Position numbers and translations under genes: made by a program | Part shown: positions 8,893 to 16,941 of the stretch, in pieces | How positions within the stretch are numbered: position 1 is the stretch's first letter | How the letters are laid out: each line of letters opens with the position of its first letter | The notes under the pieces: model-generated | Told to the model about the DNA's origin: nothing | Database searches by the model: none | The model's input: only the letters and a program-made list of their open reading frames with translations | NCBI GenBank assembly: GCA_963790075.1 | Contig: CAWBNG010000008.1 | Span: 603,715 to 667,714 of the forward strand | DNA length: 64,000 nucleotides | Origin: CAYOUV01 sp963790075 | GTDB lineage: Bacteria > Chloroflexota > Anaerolineae > Anaerolineales > Villigracilaceae | Reading direction: 5' to 3'

Positions 8893-9812
8893 CGCTTGCC
8901 CTCATTTCGTTGGCGCAAGTAATCATCCAGCGTCAATTTCGGCCCGTGGGGCGGTGGCGCGACCCGCGCCGCTTGCACTGGCTGTGGGGCACTGACCGCG
9001 CGCACCTCGATCCGCCCGATGTGGATGCGGACGGTCGCATCCTGGGGGCTTTCCGCTTGCGGTGCGGATTCGGCCTGGCGCAGCACTTGCGGGATGGAGG
9101 CTGGGGCGGACAGATCTTTCGGCGCGGACAGCTGAAGCGGGACGAGGGCCACCCGCGGACGGATGGTTCGCTCGACGGGATTTTCATCCAGGGCCAGTTC
9201 TTCCATCCTTTGAGCCCGCCGGCTCGGACTCCCCGAGGGCTCTTCGCCGGGACTGGAAGCGGGTTCACGCTTTGAGTCCTGGTCTCCCGGCTGCGGGGGC
9301 ATGCCCGGTTCTGTGGCTGGGGACTGTTCTCTGACGACCACTTCCCGCTCGAAGCGGGTCTGGATGGTGCGCTCAGGGGGGACCGCGAGCGGTTCGGGCG
9401 GGGATGACTCCGGCGGGGCAGGCGGCTTGCGCTCCGAGATGTGCCTGCGCGTTGGGGTTGGCTCGTCCGGTAGGTCAGGGGGGACCGCGAGCGGTTCGGG
9501 CCGGGAGGACTCCGGCGGGGCAGGTGGCTCGCGCTCCGAGATGTGCCTGCGCGTTGGGATTGGCTCGTCCGGTAGGATTGTCGAGCGCTGTGCCCGCAGC
9601 TGCGGATCGGGTTGAAGGTCAGGCTCATTGTCCGGGTGGGGGGCCTGCGCTGAGACTGTCCTCTCGGCCGATGGCTCGAAACCCGGCACGCCACCCGGTT
9701 CCGCACCGGTTGGAGGCTCGAACAGCGACGGCAGGCGGGGCTGCAGGACCGGCGCGCCGGTCGGGTCCGGTTGGAGGCTGCGTGCGGCAAGATTGCCGAA
9801 GAAATCGCTCAT
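8889..9812 (-). CDS. Proline-rich low-complexity eCIS-operon protein
   Basis: This 307-residue protein begins MSDFFGNLAARSLQPD, an opening I associate with eCIS loci. It then becomes Pro/Glu/Arg-rich and probably disordered. Residues about 79-147 contain two nearly identical 34-residue repeats (DEPxPTRRHISERxPPAPPES). The C-terminal 40 residues (KLTLDDYLRQRNEGKR) look like a short conserved helix. It overlaps both neighbours by four bases (ATGA). No enzyme motif is visible. A scaffold or linker role in particle assembly is possible but unproven. Confidence 0.75.
   Translation of the reverse strand: MSDFFGNLAARSLQPDPTGAPVLQPRLPSLFEPPTGAEPGGVPGFEPSAERTVSAQAPHPDNEPDLQPDPQLRAQRSTILPDEPIPTRRHISEREPPAPPESSRPEPLAVPPDLPDEPTPTRRHISERKPPAPPESSPPEPLAVPPERTIQTRFEREVVVREQSPATEPGMPPQPGDQDSKREPASSPGEEPSGSPSRRAQRMEELALDENPVERTIRPRVALVPLQLSAPKDLSAPASIPQVLRQAESAPQAESPQDATVRIHIGRIEVRAVSAPQPVQAARVAPPPHGPKLTLDDYLRQRNEGKR
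9381..9576 (-). repeat. Two-copy in-frame tandem repeat, period 102 bp
   Basis: Copies begin at 9381 and 9483 and match for about 94 of 102 bases with a few substitutions. The period is 34 codons, so the duplication keeps the frame of the Pro-rich protein. Confidence 0.85.
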
Positions 9813-10561
9813 AGTCCGATCAGTTCCAGGTAGCGCTGGCGCCGCCAGGCGCTCATCGCCAGGATATCCGCTTCGCGCCAGCCGTAGGCCGAAGCCAGGG
9901 AGTGCACTTCGCGCATCAGGCGCAGCGACCAGGCGTTGATCTCGCCCCAGAAGTAGCTGACGATGTCGAAGAGGATCTGCCAGTTGTGACTGCAGGCCGG
10001 GCAGGTGGTGGCCAGGCTCAGGTCGGCGAGCGGCTCTGCCTGCCCCATGTGCTCGGCCAGGGCTTGCAGGACCGCAGGAGGCAGGTCGGAGGCTGCGATG
10101 GACTGACCCTTATGCCGGGCCGCAAGCAGGCAGGCTGCAAGCAGTTGCTCTTGGGCATGAGAGATATCCCGCAGCGCTGCCAGGTCGATCGCGGTCGGCA
10201 GGCGATAGGTCAGTTCGTAGGCATCGATCTGGAAGGAGGTCGCACTGTTTTCTGGCTCGTTTGCCTCGGGGTCAGGCAGCAGAGTGTCCGCTGCGAGCAG
10301 TTCCTGCGCCTCGAAGGCCAGTTCCATTTGTTCCTGGCAGGCCGGGCAGGTGGCCCGGCCTGTGAGATGGGTGCCGAAGGTTAAGGCGCGCAAATGCAGC
10401 AGGCAGGCGTCGCGCTGACCGACGGTCAATTGGCCCAGCCTGGCGCGCGGGACCTGCGGGAAGGCAGCCGCCAGGATCACCAGCGCCTGCTCGGCCGGCA
10501 TCCGGCCTACGCCTTCCTCCCAGATGCCCAGTAGTTCGGAAGCCGAAAACGGGCGCATCAT
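9809..10561 (-). CDS. T4 gp26-like baseplate hub assembly chaperone homologue
   Basis: This 250-residue protein has two CPAC zinc-knuckle motifs, one near residue 71 in ATCPACQEQMEL and one near 187 in TTCPACSHNW. The C-terminal helix is rich in aromatic and Arg residues (FWGEINAWSLRLMREVHSLA). This pattern fits the gp26-type chaperone family often found beside the sheath and tube genes of contractile systems. The assignment rests on pattern memory and context, so moderate confidence is right. It overlaps the Pro-rich gene by four bases and follows the tube gene by five. Confidence 0.65.
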   Translation of the reverse strand: MMRPFSASELLGIWEEGVGRMPAEQALVILAAAFPQVPRARLGQLTVGQRDACLLHLRALTFGTHLTGRATCPACQEQMELAFEAQELLAADTLLPDPEANEPENSATSFQIDAYELTYRLPTAIDLAALRDISHAQEQLLAACLLAARHKGQSIAASDLPPAVLQALAEHMGQAEPLADLSLATTCPACSHNWQILFDIVSYFWGEINAWSLRLMREVHSLASAYGWREADILAMSAWRRQRYLELIGL

Positions 10562-10566
10562 TCAGA

Positions 10567-11091
10567 TCAGGCGGGTTCGGTGAAGCTCGGTTCGCTCGGT
10601 TCGGCGACCTCGTAATCGCGTTCCCAGCCCTCGTTTTCCAGCTTGATGTTCTGGATGGCCACGGCATTGGCATTGGCGTCCAGGTCGGGCATGGCCTGGA
10701 ATTCGGAGACCCAGCAGCGGTAGACCTTGTAGGCGATCGCCAGTTGCCCGGCCTCGTTGTAGAGTTCGATGATGATGTCCTTGCGGAAGTCCTTGAGCGA
10801 GGCCTCCGCACCCAGCCCGGAGCCGTAATTCCAGACTTTGTTGGCCCACTGCTCGAATTCCTTGTCATGGGTCACGCCGCGTTCGAGCGTGATGGCCTCG
10901 TACTCGGTCCGTCCCGGAGACTTGCGGCTGGTGCTGGGATCGCCGCCTTCGCGGTGCTTGACCACCTCGGTGGTGCGCTTCAGCCCGCCGACCTTGCTGA
11001 CGCCGGCGACGTATTTACCGTCCCATTTGACGCGGAATTTGAAATTTTTATAGGGGTCAAAACGTTGTGGATTCACACTGAATTGAGCCAT
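10567..11091 (-). CDS. Contractile tail tube protein (Afp1/Afp5, T4 gp19-like)
   Basis: This 174-residue protein has family hallmarks: FDPYKNFKFRVKWDGKYVAG near the N-terminus, then KHREGGDPSTSRKSPGRTEY, and LERGVTHDKEFEQW. It should polymerise into the rigid inner tube that the sheath drives forward. Only one tube gene is present here, whereas Afp-type clusters have two or more. It sits ten bases downstream of the sheath gene and has a complete start and stop. Confidence 0.92.
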   Translation of the reverse strand: MAQFSVNPQRFDPYKNFKFRVKWDGKYVAGVSKVGGLKRTTEVVKHREGGDPSTSRKSPGRTEYEAITLERGVTHDKEFEQWANKVWNYGSGLGAEASLKDFRKDIIIELYNEAGQLAIAYKVYRCWVSEFQAMPDLDANANAVAIQNIKLENEGWERDYEVAEPSEPSFTEPA

Positions 11092-11101
11092 GTCGGTCTC
11101 C

Positions 11102-13444
11102 TTAGGCCTGGATCTGTCCGGCGATCTGCTGGATCTGGATGATCACGAATTCTGCCGGTTTGAGCGGGGCGAAGCCGACCAGGATGTTGACCACGCCGCG
11201 GTTGATGTCATCCTGCGTGGTGGTCTCCTTGTCGCATTTGACGAAATAGGCCTCGCGCGGGGACGAGCCCTGGAAGGCGCCCTGTCGGAAGAGGGTGTGC
11301 ATGAAGGCGCCCACATTCAGGCGGATCTGCGCCCAGAGCGGTTCGTCGTTGGGCTCGAAGACCACCCACTGCGTGCCGCGGAACAGGCTTTCTTCAATAA
11401 ATAGCGCAATGCGGCGCACCGGGATGTATTTCCACTCGGAAGCCTGCTGGTCGTTGCCCTCCAGGGTACGCGCGCCCCACGAAACCCGTCCGTAGACCGG
11501 GAACTGGCGCACGCAGTTGACGCCCAGCTTGTTGAGCGCACCGCACTCCGCATCGGTCAGGTTGTAGGCCAGCCCCTGCACATTGGTCAGGGTGGCCTCC
11601 GTCCCGGCCGGGGCTTTCCAAACGCCGCGGTTGCTGTCAATGCGCGCATACAAGCCTGCCAGGGTGCCGGAGGGCGGAAAAGCATTCAGACGGTAGCCGT
11701 CCAGCGGATCGGGCAGCATCAGTAAGGGGAAGTAGAGCGCCGAGTTCTTGTCGGGGTTGAGTTCGTTGGTGTCCCAGTCCTGGATCTGGTCCAGGGCGTT
11801 GCGGGCGCGCGGCGGGTCGACGATGTAAAAGGCCCGGCGCGCACCGCAATAGGACTGCGCGGTCGCGATCACACTCTTGGCGGAGGTGTCGTCCAGGTCA
11901 GTTACCAGCGGGATGCACAGCAGGTTGAAGATATCGACGTCTTCCAGGGCGTAGATGCCGGTCTTGTCGTCCAGATTACCGATCAACTCGCTGGCACCCG
12001 GCGGGGTACCGTTGGCTCCGGCCGAGGCCCCCGCCTGGTCAGCGCGGTCGACGCCCACGCCCATGGAATAGCGCTGGACGTTATTCGAGACGCTCCCGCC
12101 GCTCAGGCCGGTTTTGGTGGCCAGGTTGCCGGCGTTGTCCGTGAAGGCGATGGTTGCATCGGTCTTCTCCGTCCCGGCTACCACGCGCAGGCGGTTGCCG
12201 ATCACCTGGACGGTGACCCGCGAGAAGGCAGGATTATCCGGGACAGTCGCGCGGATTTGCGCCTGCAGTTTGCTGGCCAGGTCGCCGAGCGACGAGACGG
12301 TCGATCCCAAGCTGAAGGCGCCGGTCGTGCCCAGCGAGGTCGCGCCGTCGCTGACGGTCATAGTCATCTTGTTGGCCGCGGTGATGCCCGAGACGTCGAA
12401 CACTTCGTTTCCGAAAGTCCCGCTGACAGCTGGGCGCAGCCCGGCCGCGCCGCTGCCTTCCCGGCCGCGGTTGGCCAACCCCAGACCGAGCAGCTTCGAA
12501 AGATCGTTCTTGGAGGCATTCAGCAGGCGCACCGAGGATTGTTCGCGGGTGGCATCGGCTGGTGTACCCGAGGTGAAGAGCAGGTAATTGCCGCCCCCAG
12601 CTGGCGTACGGTCCTGGTTTGCGCGTTGAACCGTGAAGCCGCTGAAGCGTGTCAGCCCAGGATTGATGTTCGTGATCGCGTTTTCGAGTGCTGTCCTCAG
12701 TGCACTCAGGTTAGCCGGCGGGCTGCCTTCGGCGAAAACGGCCACCTGGTAAGGACCGTCCCCATCTACGACCACCGAGATGAAGCGGGTCGTATCTGCC
12801 AGTGGAAAGACCAGGCTGCTGAGGTCGCCGCTCAGGCTCCAACCCGCGCTTAACCCGCTCAAGGTGGCGGTATCCACTGCTGTGCCGCGGGTGGCTGTGA
12901 CCAGCTGCGAGCCGCTGTTGATGACGTTGGGCGCATACTGGGACGACTTCGAATCCAGGCTCAGGTTCTGGAAGACTTCCTTGCGCCCCTGGACCAGGTC
13001 GGTCCCCTGTGGAGTGTATTCGGTCACGGACAAGTTGAAGGTGCTGTCGGGATTGGTAGTAGCATAGTCGACGTCCAGTTTGAGATAGTTGGCCCACGTG
13101 CCCTCACTGCTGGCAGTGATCTTGAGCATCTTTTTGGCATCGCTGGACCGACAGAGCGCCACACTGGCTTTGGTGGCGCCGCTGGCCTCGCGCACGACCC
13201 AGGCTTCCGAGCCGCCGTTGAGGAAGAACTGCTGGACGGCGTAGCCCAGTTCGCTGTCTTTCGAGAGCCCGCCGAAATTGCGATCAAAGTCGCCGAAGTT
13301 GAAGATGTGGACGGCCTTGTCGACCGGTCCCTTCGGCGTGTACCCGATGAACGCGGTGACCGAAGTGCTGACCCCGGTGATGGTGCGTACTCCGCTGGGG
13401 ATTTCCTCGATATAGACGCCTGGATAAGTAGGGGTGACAGGCAT
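11102..13444 (-). CDS. Contractile tail sheath protein (Afp2-4-like)
   Basis: This 780-residue protein opens PVTPTYPGVYIEEIPSG, the classic sheath N-terminus, followed by STSVTAFIGYTPKGP. It closes with the conserved C-terminal assembly domain (EPNDEPLWAQIRLNVGAF, then GAFQGSSPREAYFVKCD). The variable middle (about residues 150-480) is long and Thr/Ser/Ala-rich, probably surface-exposed, making it longer than most single sheath proteins. AAAGGAGG lies six bases before the ATG, a near-perfect ribosome binding site, so this is probably the first gene of the operon. Only one sheath gene is seen. Confidence 0.95.
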   Translation of the reverse strand: MPVTPTYPGVYIEEIPSGVRTITGVSTSVTAFIGYTPKGPVDKAVHIFNFGDFDRNFGGLSKDSELGYAVQQFFLNGGSEAWVVREASGATKASVALCRSSDAKKMLKITASSEGTWANYLKLDVDYATTNPDSTFNLSVTEYTPQGTDLVQGRKEVFQNLSLDSKSSQYAPNVINSGSQLVTATRGTAVDTATLSGLSAGWSLSGDLSSLVFPLADTTRFISVVVDGDGPYQVAVFAEGSPPANLSALRTALENAITNINPGLTRFSGFTVQRANQDRTPAGGGNYLLFTSGTPADATREQSSVRLLNASKNDLSKLLGLGLANRGREGSGAAGLRPAVSGTFGNEVFDVSGITAANKMTMTVSDGATSLGTTGAFSLGSTVSSLGDLASKLQAQIRATVPDNPAFSRVTVQVIGNRLRVVAGTEKTDATIAFTDNAGNLATKTGLSGGSVSNNVQRYSMGVGVDRADQAGASAGANGTPPGASELIGNLDDKTGIYALEDVDIFNLLCIPLVTDLDDTSAKSVIATAQSYCGARRAFYIVDPPRARNALDQIQDWDTNELNPDKNSALYFPLLMLPDPLDGYRLNAFPPSGTLAGLYARIDSNRGVWKAPAGTEATLTNVQGLAYNLTDAECGALNKLGVNCVRQFPVYGRVSWGARTLEGNDQQASEWKYIPVRRIALFIEESLFRGTQWVVFEPNDEPLWAQIRLNVGAFMHTLFRQGAFQGSSPREAYFVKCDKETTTQDDINRGVVNILVGFAPLKPAEFVIIQIQQIAGQIQA

Positions 13445-13619
13445 GGCATACCTCCTTTGGTAGTTGACGAGAAAATATGACGGTTTTAATGATTCTGATC
13501 AGCCGGTACAATGCGCATCATGACCGCATGGGAACAGCCACAGCTTCCCCCCAAATGGACCTGTTCCAAGCGGCGCTCGTGCGCCGTGCGCGCTGTGGCG
13601 GATCCGGCAGACGGGCGGA

Positions 13620-13880
13620 TCAGCGTGTGCTTTTCAGACCCAGGCGGGCGCGGATGATACGGGGAATATCCATCAAATCTTTGAAATAGTGCTGTTCGCC
13701 GTTGGCGAGGTAAACGATACGACCGTGCCAGGTGGTCTGTTCTGGCACGGGTTCGATTTCCTCCAACCAGATGCGAACGATGAAGGAGTGGATTTCGGAC
13801 TTGCTATCGTATTCATCGGACCATTCATTCAATGGGTCAACACTCCTGCCTGTGGTCTGCAAGGATGTTAGTGAACACAT
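13620..13880 (-). CDS. Small conserved hypothetical protein between SARP regulator and eCIS operon
   Basis: This 86-residue protein has a beta-rich core (HSFIVRIWLEEI, then TTWHGRIVYLANGEQHYFKDL) and a basic C-terminus. It resembles a family of small proteins I have seen in Chloroflexota, but I cannot name it. It lies upstream of the sheath gene on the same strand, separated by about 175 bases, and is insulated from the SARP gene by a terminator. Function is unknown. Confidence 0.6.
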   Translation of the reverse strand: MCSLTSLQTTGRSVDPLNEWSDEYDSKSEIHSFIVRIWLEEIEPVPEQTTWHGRIVYLANGEQHYFKDLMDIPRIIRARLGLKSTR

Positions 13881-13944
13881 TATGGCTGCTGGCTATCTAC
13901 GAGTGCGTCTCCGGGACGTCTCTGTTGCGTCTCTTTTGTCGAAA

Positions 13945-13984
13945 CAAAAAAAGAACCGTGCAGCCCGATGGCTTGGTACGGTTC
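13945..13984 (-). terminator. Rho-independent terminator of SARP gene
   Basis: On the minus strand GAACCGT and ACGGTTC form a 7-bp outer stem enclosing AAGCC/GGCT pairing, followed by a run of seven T (13946-13952). It lies just after the SARP stop. Confidence 0.85.
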
Positions 13985-14005
13985 CGTTTGTTGGTCTTCG
14001 CAATA

Positions 14006-14932
14006 TCAGCTGCTCAGGTCCAGGTGCGAATGGATCGAATCGATCTCCTGCTGGATCTGGGCCTGGATGTGAGTCAGGCTGGCGGCGAATTCGTTTAAGC
14101 GCTTGGCCGTGTCTTCAAGAGTCGGGCCTTCCGGCCAATCATTCTTTTCGAGAGTTCGCAAGGTTGGACGATGCAGGCGGTCGGAGCGGATTTGCTCGGA
14201 CAACTGGATGGTACGATCGGATGGGCCAACGCCCAGTTCATCCCGCAGGGCTACTACACAGCGCTGGTACTGGCGCAAAGCCTGGGAGCGGTCGCCAGCC
14301 TGGAAATAGAGCCGCATCATCATGCGGTGGGCGCGCTCGTAGGCGCGGTCGTGCTGCAGCAGGCGTTCACCGTAAGCCAGGCCGGTCTCATAGTCCTGGT
14401 GCACCTCGCAATATTGCACCAGCTTGTTGAGCAGCAGCAGATACATGGTCTGGTAGCGCTCGCGTTCGGCCAGGCACCAGTCTTGATAACAGCCTTGGAG
14501 CAGGTCACCGGTGTATAGGTCGACTCCCATTTGGAGTTGGGTGAAGCGCTCTGGATTGAGCTGGCGTGCGCGTTGGTTTTTTAGGCTTAGAAAGGTTTGC
14601 TCGAAGACGGCCACGTCCAACCACCAGGTCTGGGATGGAGCGAGTTGAATCCACTCTGGATCGCAGCACAGGTCGGCTGCGGCGGGCGGGCACTGGTCGG
14701 TGAGGGCGGCTTTGAGCTTCCAGAGCGTCTGGCGTAGATTTTTCTTCGACTTTTCAGGCGGCAGGTTTCCCCATAGGATTTCTGCCAGGCTTTCGCGTCC
14801 GTGCGGACGATCTCGAAAGACCAACAAATAACTTAAAAGTTCTCTTACTCTTTGACCTTCGAATCCCTCGATTTGATGTGCATCCTGAATGATTCGGAAT
14901 CTTCCGAAGAGGGCCACCTTGAGTCCAGCCAT
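14006..14932 (-). CDS. SARP/BTAD-family transcriptional regulator
   Basis: This 308-residue protein has an OmpR-like winged helix at about residues 4-95 (LKVALFGRFRI, GQRVRELLSYLLVFRDRP, RESLAEILWGNLPPEKSKKNLRQTLWKLK). A bacterial transcriptional activation domain with helical repeats follows at about 105-245 (LDVAVFEQ to LRQYQRCVVALRDELGVGPS). The last 60 residues are predicted coiled coil. SARP proteins activate secondary-metabolite and other accessory operons in Actinobacteria and Chloroflexota. It is a single-gene unit upstream of the eCIS operon on the same strand, so it may control that operon; this is inferred from position. Confidence 0.88.
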   Translation of the reverse strand: MAGLKVALFGRFRIIQDAHQIEGFEGQRVRELLSYLLVFRDRPHGRESLAEILWGNLPPEKSKKNLRQTLWKLKAALTDQCPPAAADLCCDPEWIQLAPSQTWWLDVAVFEQTFLSLKNQRARQLNPERFTQLQMGVDLYTGDLLQGCYQDWCLAERERYQTMYLLLLNKLVQYCEVHQDYETGLAYGERLLQHDRAYERAHRMMMRLYFQAGDRSQALRQYQRCVVALRDELGVGPSDRTIQLSEQIRSDRLHRPTLRTLEKNDWPEGPTLEDTAKRLNEFAASLTHIQAQIQQEIDSIHSHLDLSS

Positions 14933-15190
14933 ATTTACCTCCTGGGGACCTAGGTACCCTGAACTTGCTCTCAGGGAAACAATAAGTAGACAAATTATAT
15001 CTTAAATATATAAGCGCTGTCTATTAGGACACTGGTACTAAGCCGGGCAGGGAAAATAAAGTAAGGAAATTTTTATGGATTTTTCAAAAAGAGTCCTGAA
15101 ATCCGGCTGCTCGGCTCCGGATTTGCGTTAAAGCAAAGACTGTCATGCCTATTAGTGCTACATTTCACATATAAATTCAAATAGCAGGAT
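14933..15190. other. Divergent intergenic region with an 8-bp inverted repeat
   Basis: This AT-rich gap separates the minus-strand SARP gene from the plus-strand lipoprotein gene and should contain both promoters. AAATCCGG (15099-15106) and CCGGATTT (15117-15124) form a perfect hairpin or operator half-sites. I could not place promoter boxes confidently. Confidence 0.4.
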
Positions 15191-15637
15191 GTGCGCATGC
15201 CAAAAAGTGTAAATCACTTATTTTTCATGATTGTAATATTTGTTTTCTTCCTGACTGCCTGTGGAAGGAAAAATACGGTCTGTCCACCGAAGGGCGGAAC
15301 GCCTCAATCTACCCTTCGACTTGCCGACTTGATCAAAATGACGCCCGATCCGATCCCGTCTTCAGGACCCATCCAGGTCGAAATTCGGGGCAAGCTGATG
15401 AAAGTTGACAAAGTGGTAGATTATCCCTTGTGCAATGATGACTGGAGCGGGACTGTGTACGTTAGCTGTGATGCCCAGGTCGCCGAAGCGGAACTGGATG
15501 CAAATGCCAATCCGCTTTTCTTCAAGGGCTGCAATTTGAAAATTGCGCCCAATTCGGTGGTCTATGTTGCTGCTCACAATGATGCGGCTTACTACAAAGG
15601 CTGCTCCTGCCACACCGGGGAAGGTCCAAACCCATAA
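15191..15637 (+). CDS. Small lipoprotein of unknown function
   Basis: This 148-residue protein has a signal peptide ending in lipobox LTAC at about residue 23, so it is probably a lipid-anchored extracytoplasmic protein. The mature part contains a possible OB-like stretch (IQVEIRGKLMKVDKV) and six further Cys residues, including GCSCH near the C-terminus. That motif is CxCH rather than CxxCH, so I do not call it a heme site. It may be followed by the membrane gene at 15815 in one transcript. Function unknown. Confidence 0.7.
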   Translation: MRMPKSVNHLFFMIVIFVFFLTACGRKNTVCPPKGGTPQSTLRLADLIKMTPDPIPSSGPIQVEIRGKLMKVDKVVDYPLCNDDWSGTVYVSCDAQVAEAELDANANPLFFKGCNLKIAPNSVVYVAAHNDAAYYKGCSCHTGEGPNP

Positions 15638-15814
15638 AACCCAAGTGTTGGAGTACTAATGAAAATCTTGTGCGAGAATATCCAACCAGCTTCCACAATC
15701 TTGGCAATGGTGACCGGTAATTCCTTGTAGACAATACTTCAACGTGTACGGTCCACGCTTGGAGATGCGATCTGTTGTATTTGTCAAAAAATAACATTCA
15801 AAAGGAGAATAAGC

Positions 15815-16591
15815 ATGGAACGAAACGAAAAACTCGGCGGCATTGTTGCCCTGTTCAGCGGCCTGATGGGTATCATCGGGCATTTCGTCCTCTTCCTGAA
15901 CTGGTATCAGATCGGGATGCACACGGAGACAGCAGAACCGGGCTGCGAGATCTTATTGAAGTACATCAACCCCGCCATGGCAGACCTCGGTATTGTGGGT
16001 GGTGTGATCTTCCTGGTGAGCGCTTACGGTTTCTTCAATAAAAAGAATTGGGCTTTCCTGCTTTCTGTGATTGCCATCGTGCTATCGCTGCAAGGAGCCT
16101 GGTTCATCAACGTGCCCTTCATGGCTGCCGGCCTGCCGCCGGTATACTTTATCCTCTTCTGGCCCTTCCTGGCCATCTATTTCATCCTGATGAAGCCGGT
16201 TGGGAAGTTGAGCTGGAGCCGCACACTGGTCGGTTTACTGGCAGGCATGGCCTGGGTCTTCTGCCTGATGAACGGGATTGCCAGCCTGAGTCGCATCATA
16301 ACCATCGGCGCCCCGTTCTTCGCCCTGGTGCAGCGCATGCATTGGATCGCCATGTTGGGTTGGGGTATCGTCACTGTCTCGATTTTGATGGGCGCCAAAG
16401 AATGGACCTGGGTGACTGGATTTACCGCAGGACTTTTGGAAGTGGTGGTAGGTTTTCCGCTGGCTTTCGTCACCGCCCAGGAATTGGGACGCTTCTCGCT
16501 GTTCGCGTTGGCACCGATCTGTTGTCTGATCCTGGTTGTGATCATGGTCTGGCCCGGAGGTCTCTGGCAGCGCTGGACCGGCTCAGAATAG
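15815..16591 (+). CDS. Polytopic membrane protein of unknown function
   Basis: This 258-residue protein has about seven hydrophobic helices and short loops. AAAGGAG lies nine bases before the ATG and fixes the start. No catalytic motif or known family is apparent. It lies between a small lipoprotein and the heme-copper-like cluster, but a terminator downstream separates it from the latter. Confidence 0.7.
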   Translation: MERNEKLGGIVALFSGLMGIIGHFVLFLNWYQIGMHTETAEPGCEILLKYINPAMADLGIVGGVIFLVSAYGFFNKKNWAFLLSVIAIVLSLQGAWFINVPFMAAGLPPVYFILFWPFLAIYFILMKPVGKLSWSRTLVGLLAGMAWVFCLMNGIASLSRIITIGAPFFALVQRMHWIAMLGWGIVTVSILMGAKEWTWVTGFTAGLLEVVVGFPLAFVTAQELGRFSLFALAPICCLILVVIMVWPGGLWQRWTGSE

Positions 16592-16650
16592 GTAACGGGT
16601 AACGGAAAAGAGATAATTCCCCGATCCTACGCTTGCGTATCCTGTTCCCT

Positions 16651-16679
16651 GCCCTGCTTTCTCAACCCGGAAGCAGGGC
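16651..16679 (+). terminator. Hairpin terminator after 258-residue membrane gene
   Basis: GCCCTGCTT and AAGCAGGGC form a 9-bp stem with an 11-base loop, followed by AATTTAT. It separates the membrane gene ending at 16591 from the cluster starting at 16942. Confidence 0.7.
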
Positions 16680-16838
16680 AATTTATCCTGCCGGATCTGG
16701 TCCAACCTCTGGTTCAATCATCCGATTCAGCAATGGGTTGGTTCCTGGATGAAAGCCTAATAGGTCTGCCACGCTAATGGGCGTAGCGGTGAGCAGTCTT
16801 GGCCGACTAGAAGTTCTTGGGTGATTTACCCACCATAC

Positions 16839-16883
16839 ATCACAATTTAACATTAGGCAAAGACTATCAGAACGATTTGTGAT
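16839..16883. promoter_or_regulatory. Inverted repeat ATCACAA / TTGTGAT upstream of heme-copper-like cluster
   Basis: ATCACAA (16839-16845) and TTGTGAT (16877-16883) are inverted copies 31 bases apart, 60-100 bases before the start at 16942. TGTGA/TCACA half-sites are typical of CRP/FNR-family regulators, but the spacing is far wider than in a single site. They may be two half-sites or chance. The rest of 16592-16941 shows only the terminator above. Confidence 0.3.
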
Positions 16884-16941
16884 ATTCTGGACAAAGACAC
16901 ATACCGACCAGTCTTACACTCTCTAGGTGGAGGTGTTCTTC

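Noticed and set aside
9301..9600. CRISPR-like repeat array
   Set aside because: There are only two copies with a 102-bp period and no spacers; it is an in-frame tandem duplication.
15602..15634. Heme c site in the small lipoprotein
   Set aside because: The motif is CSCH, not CxxCH.
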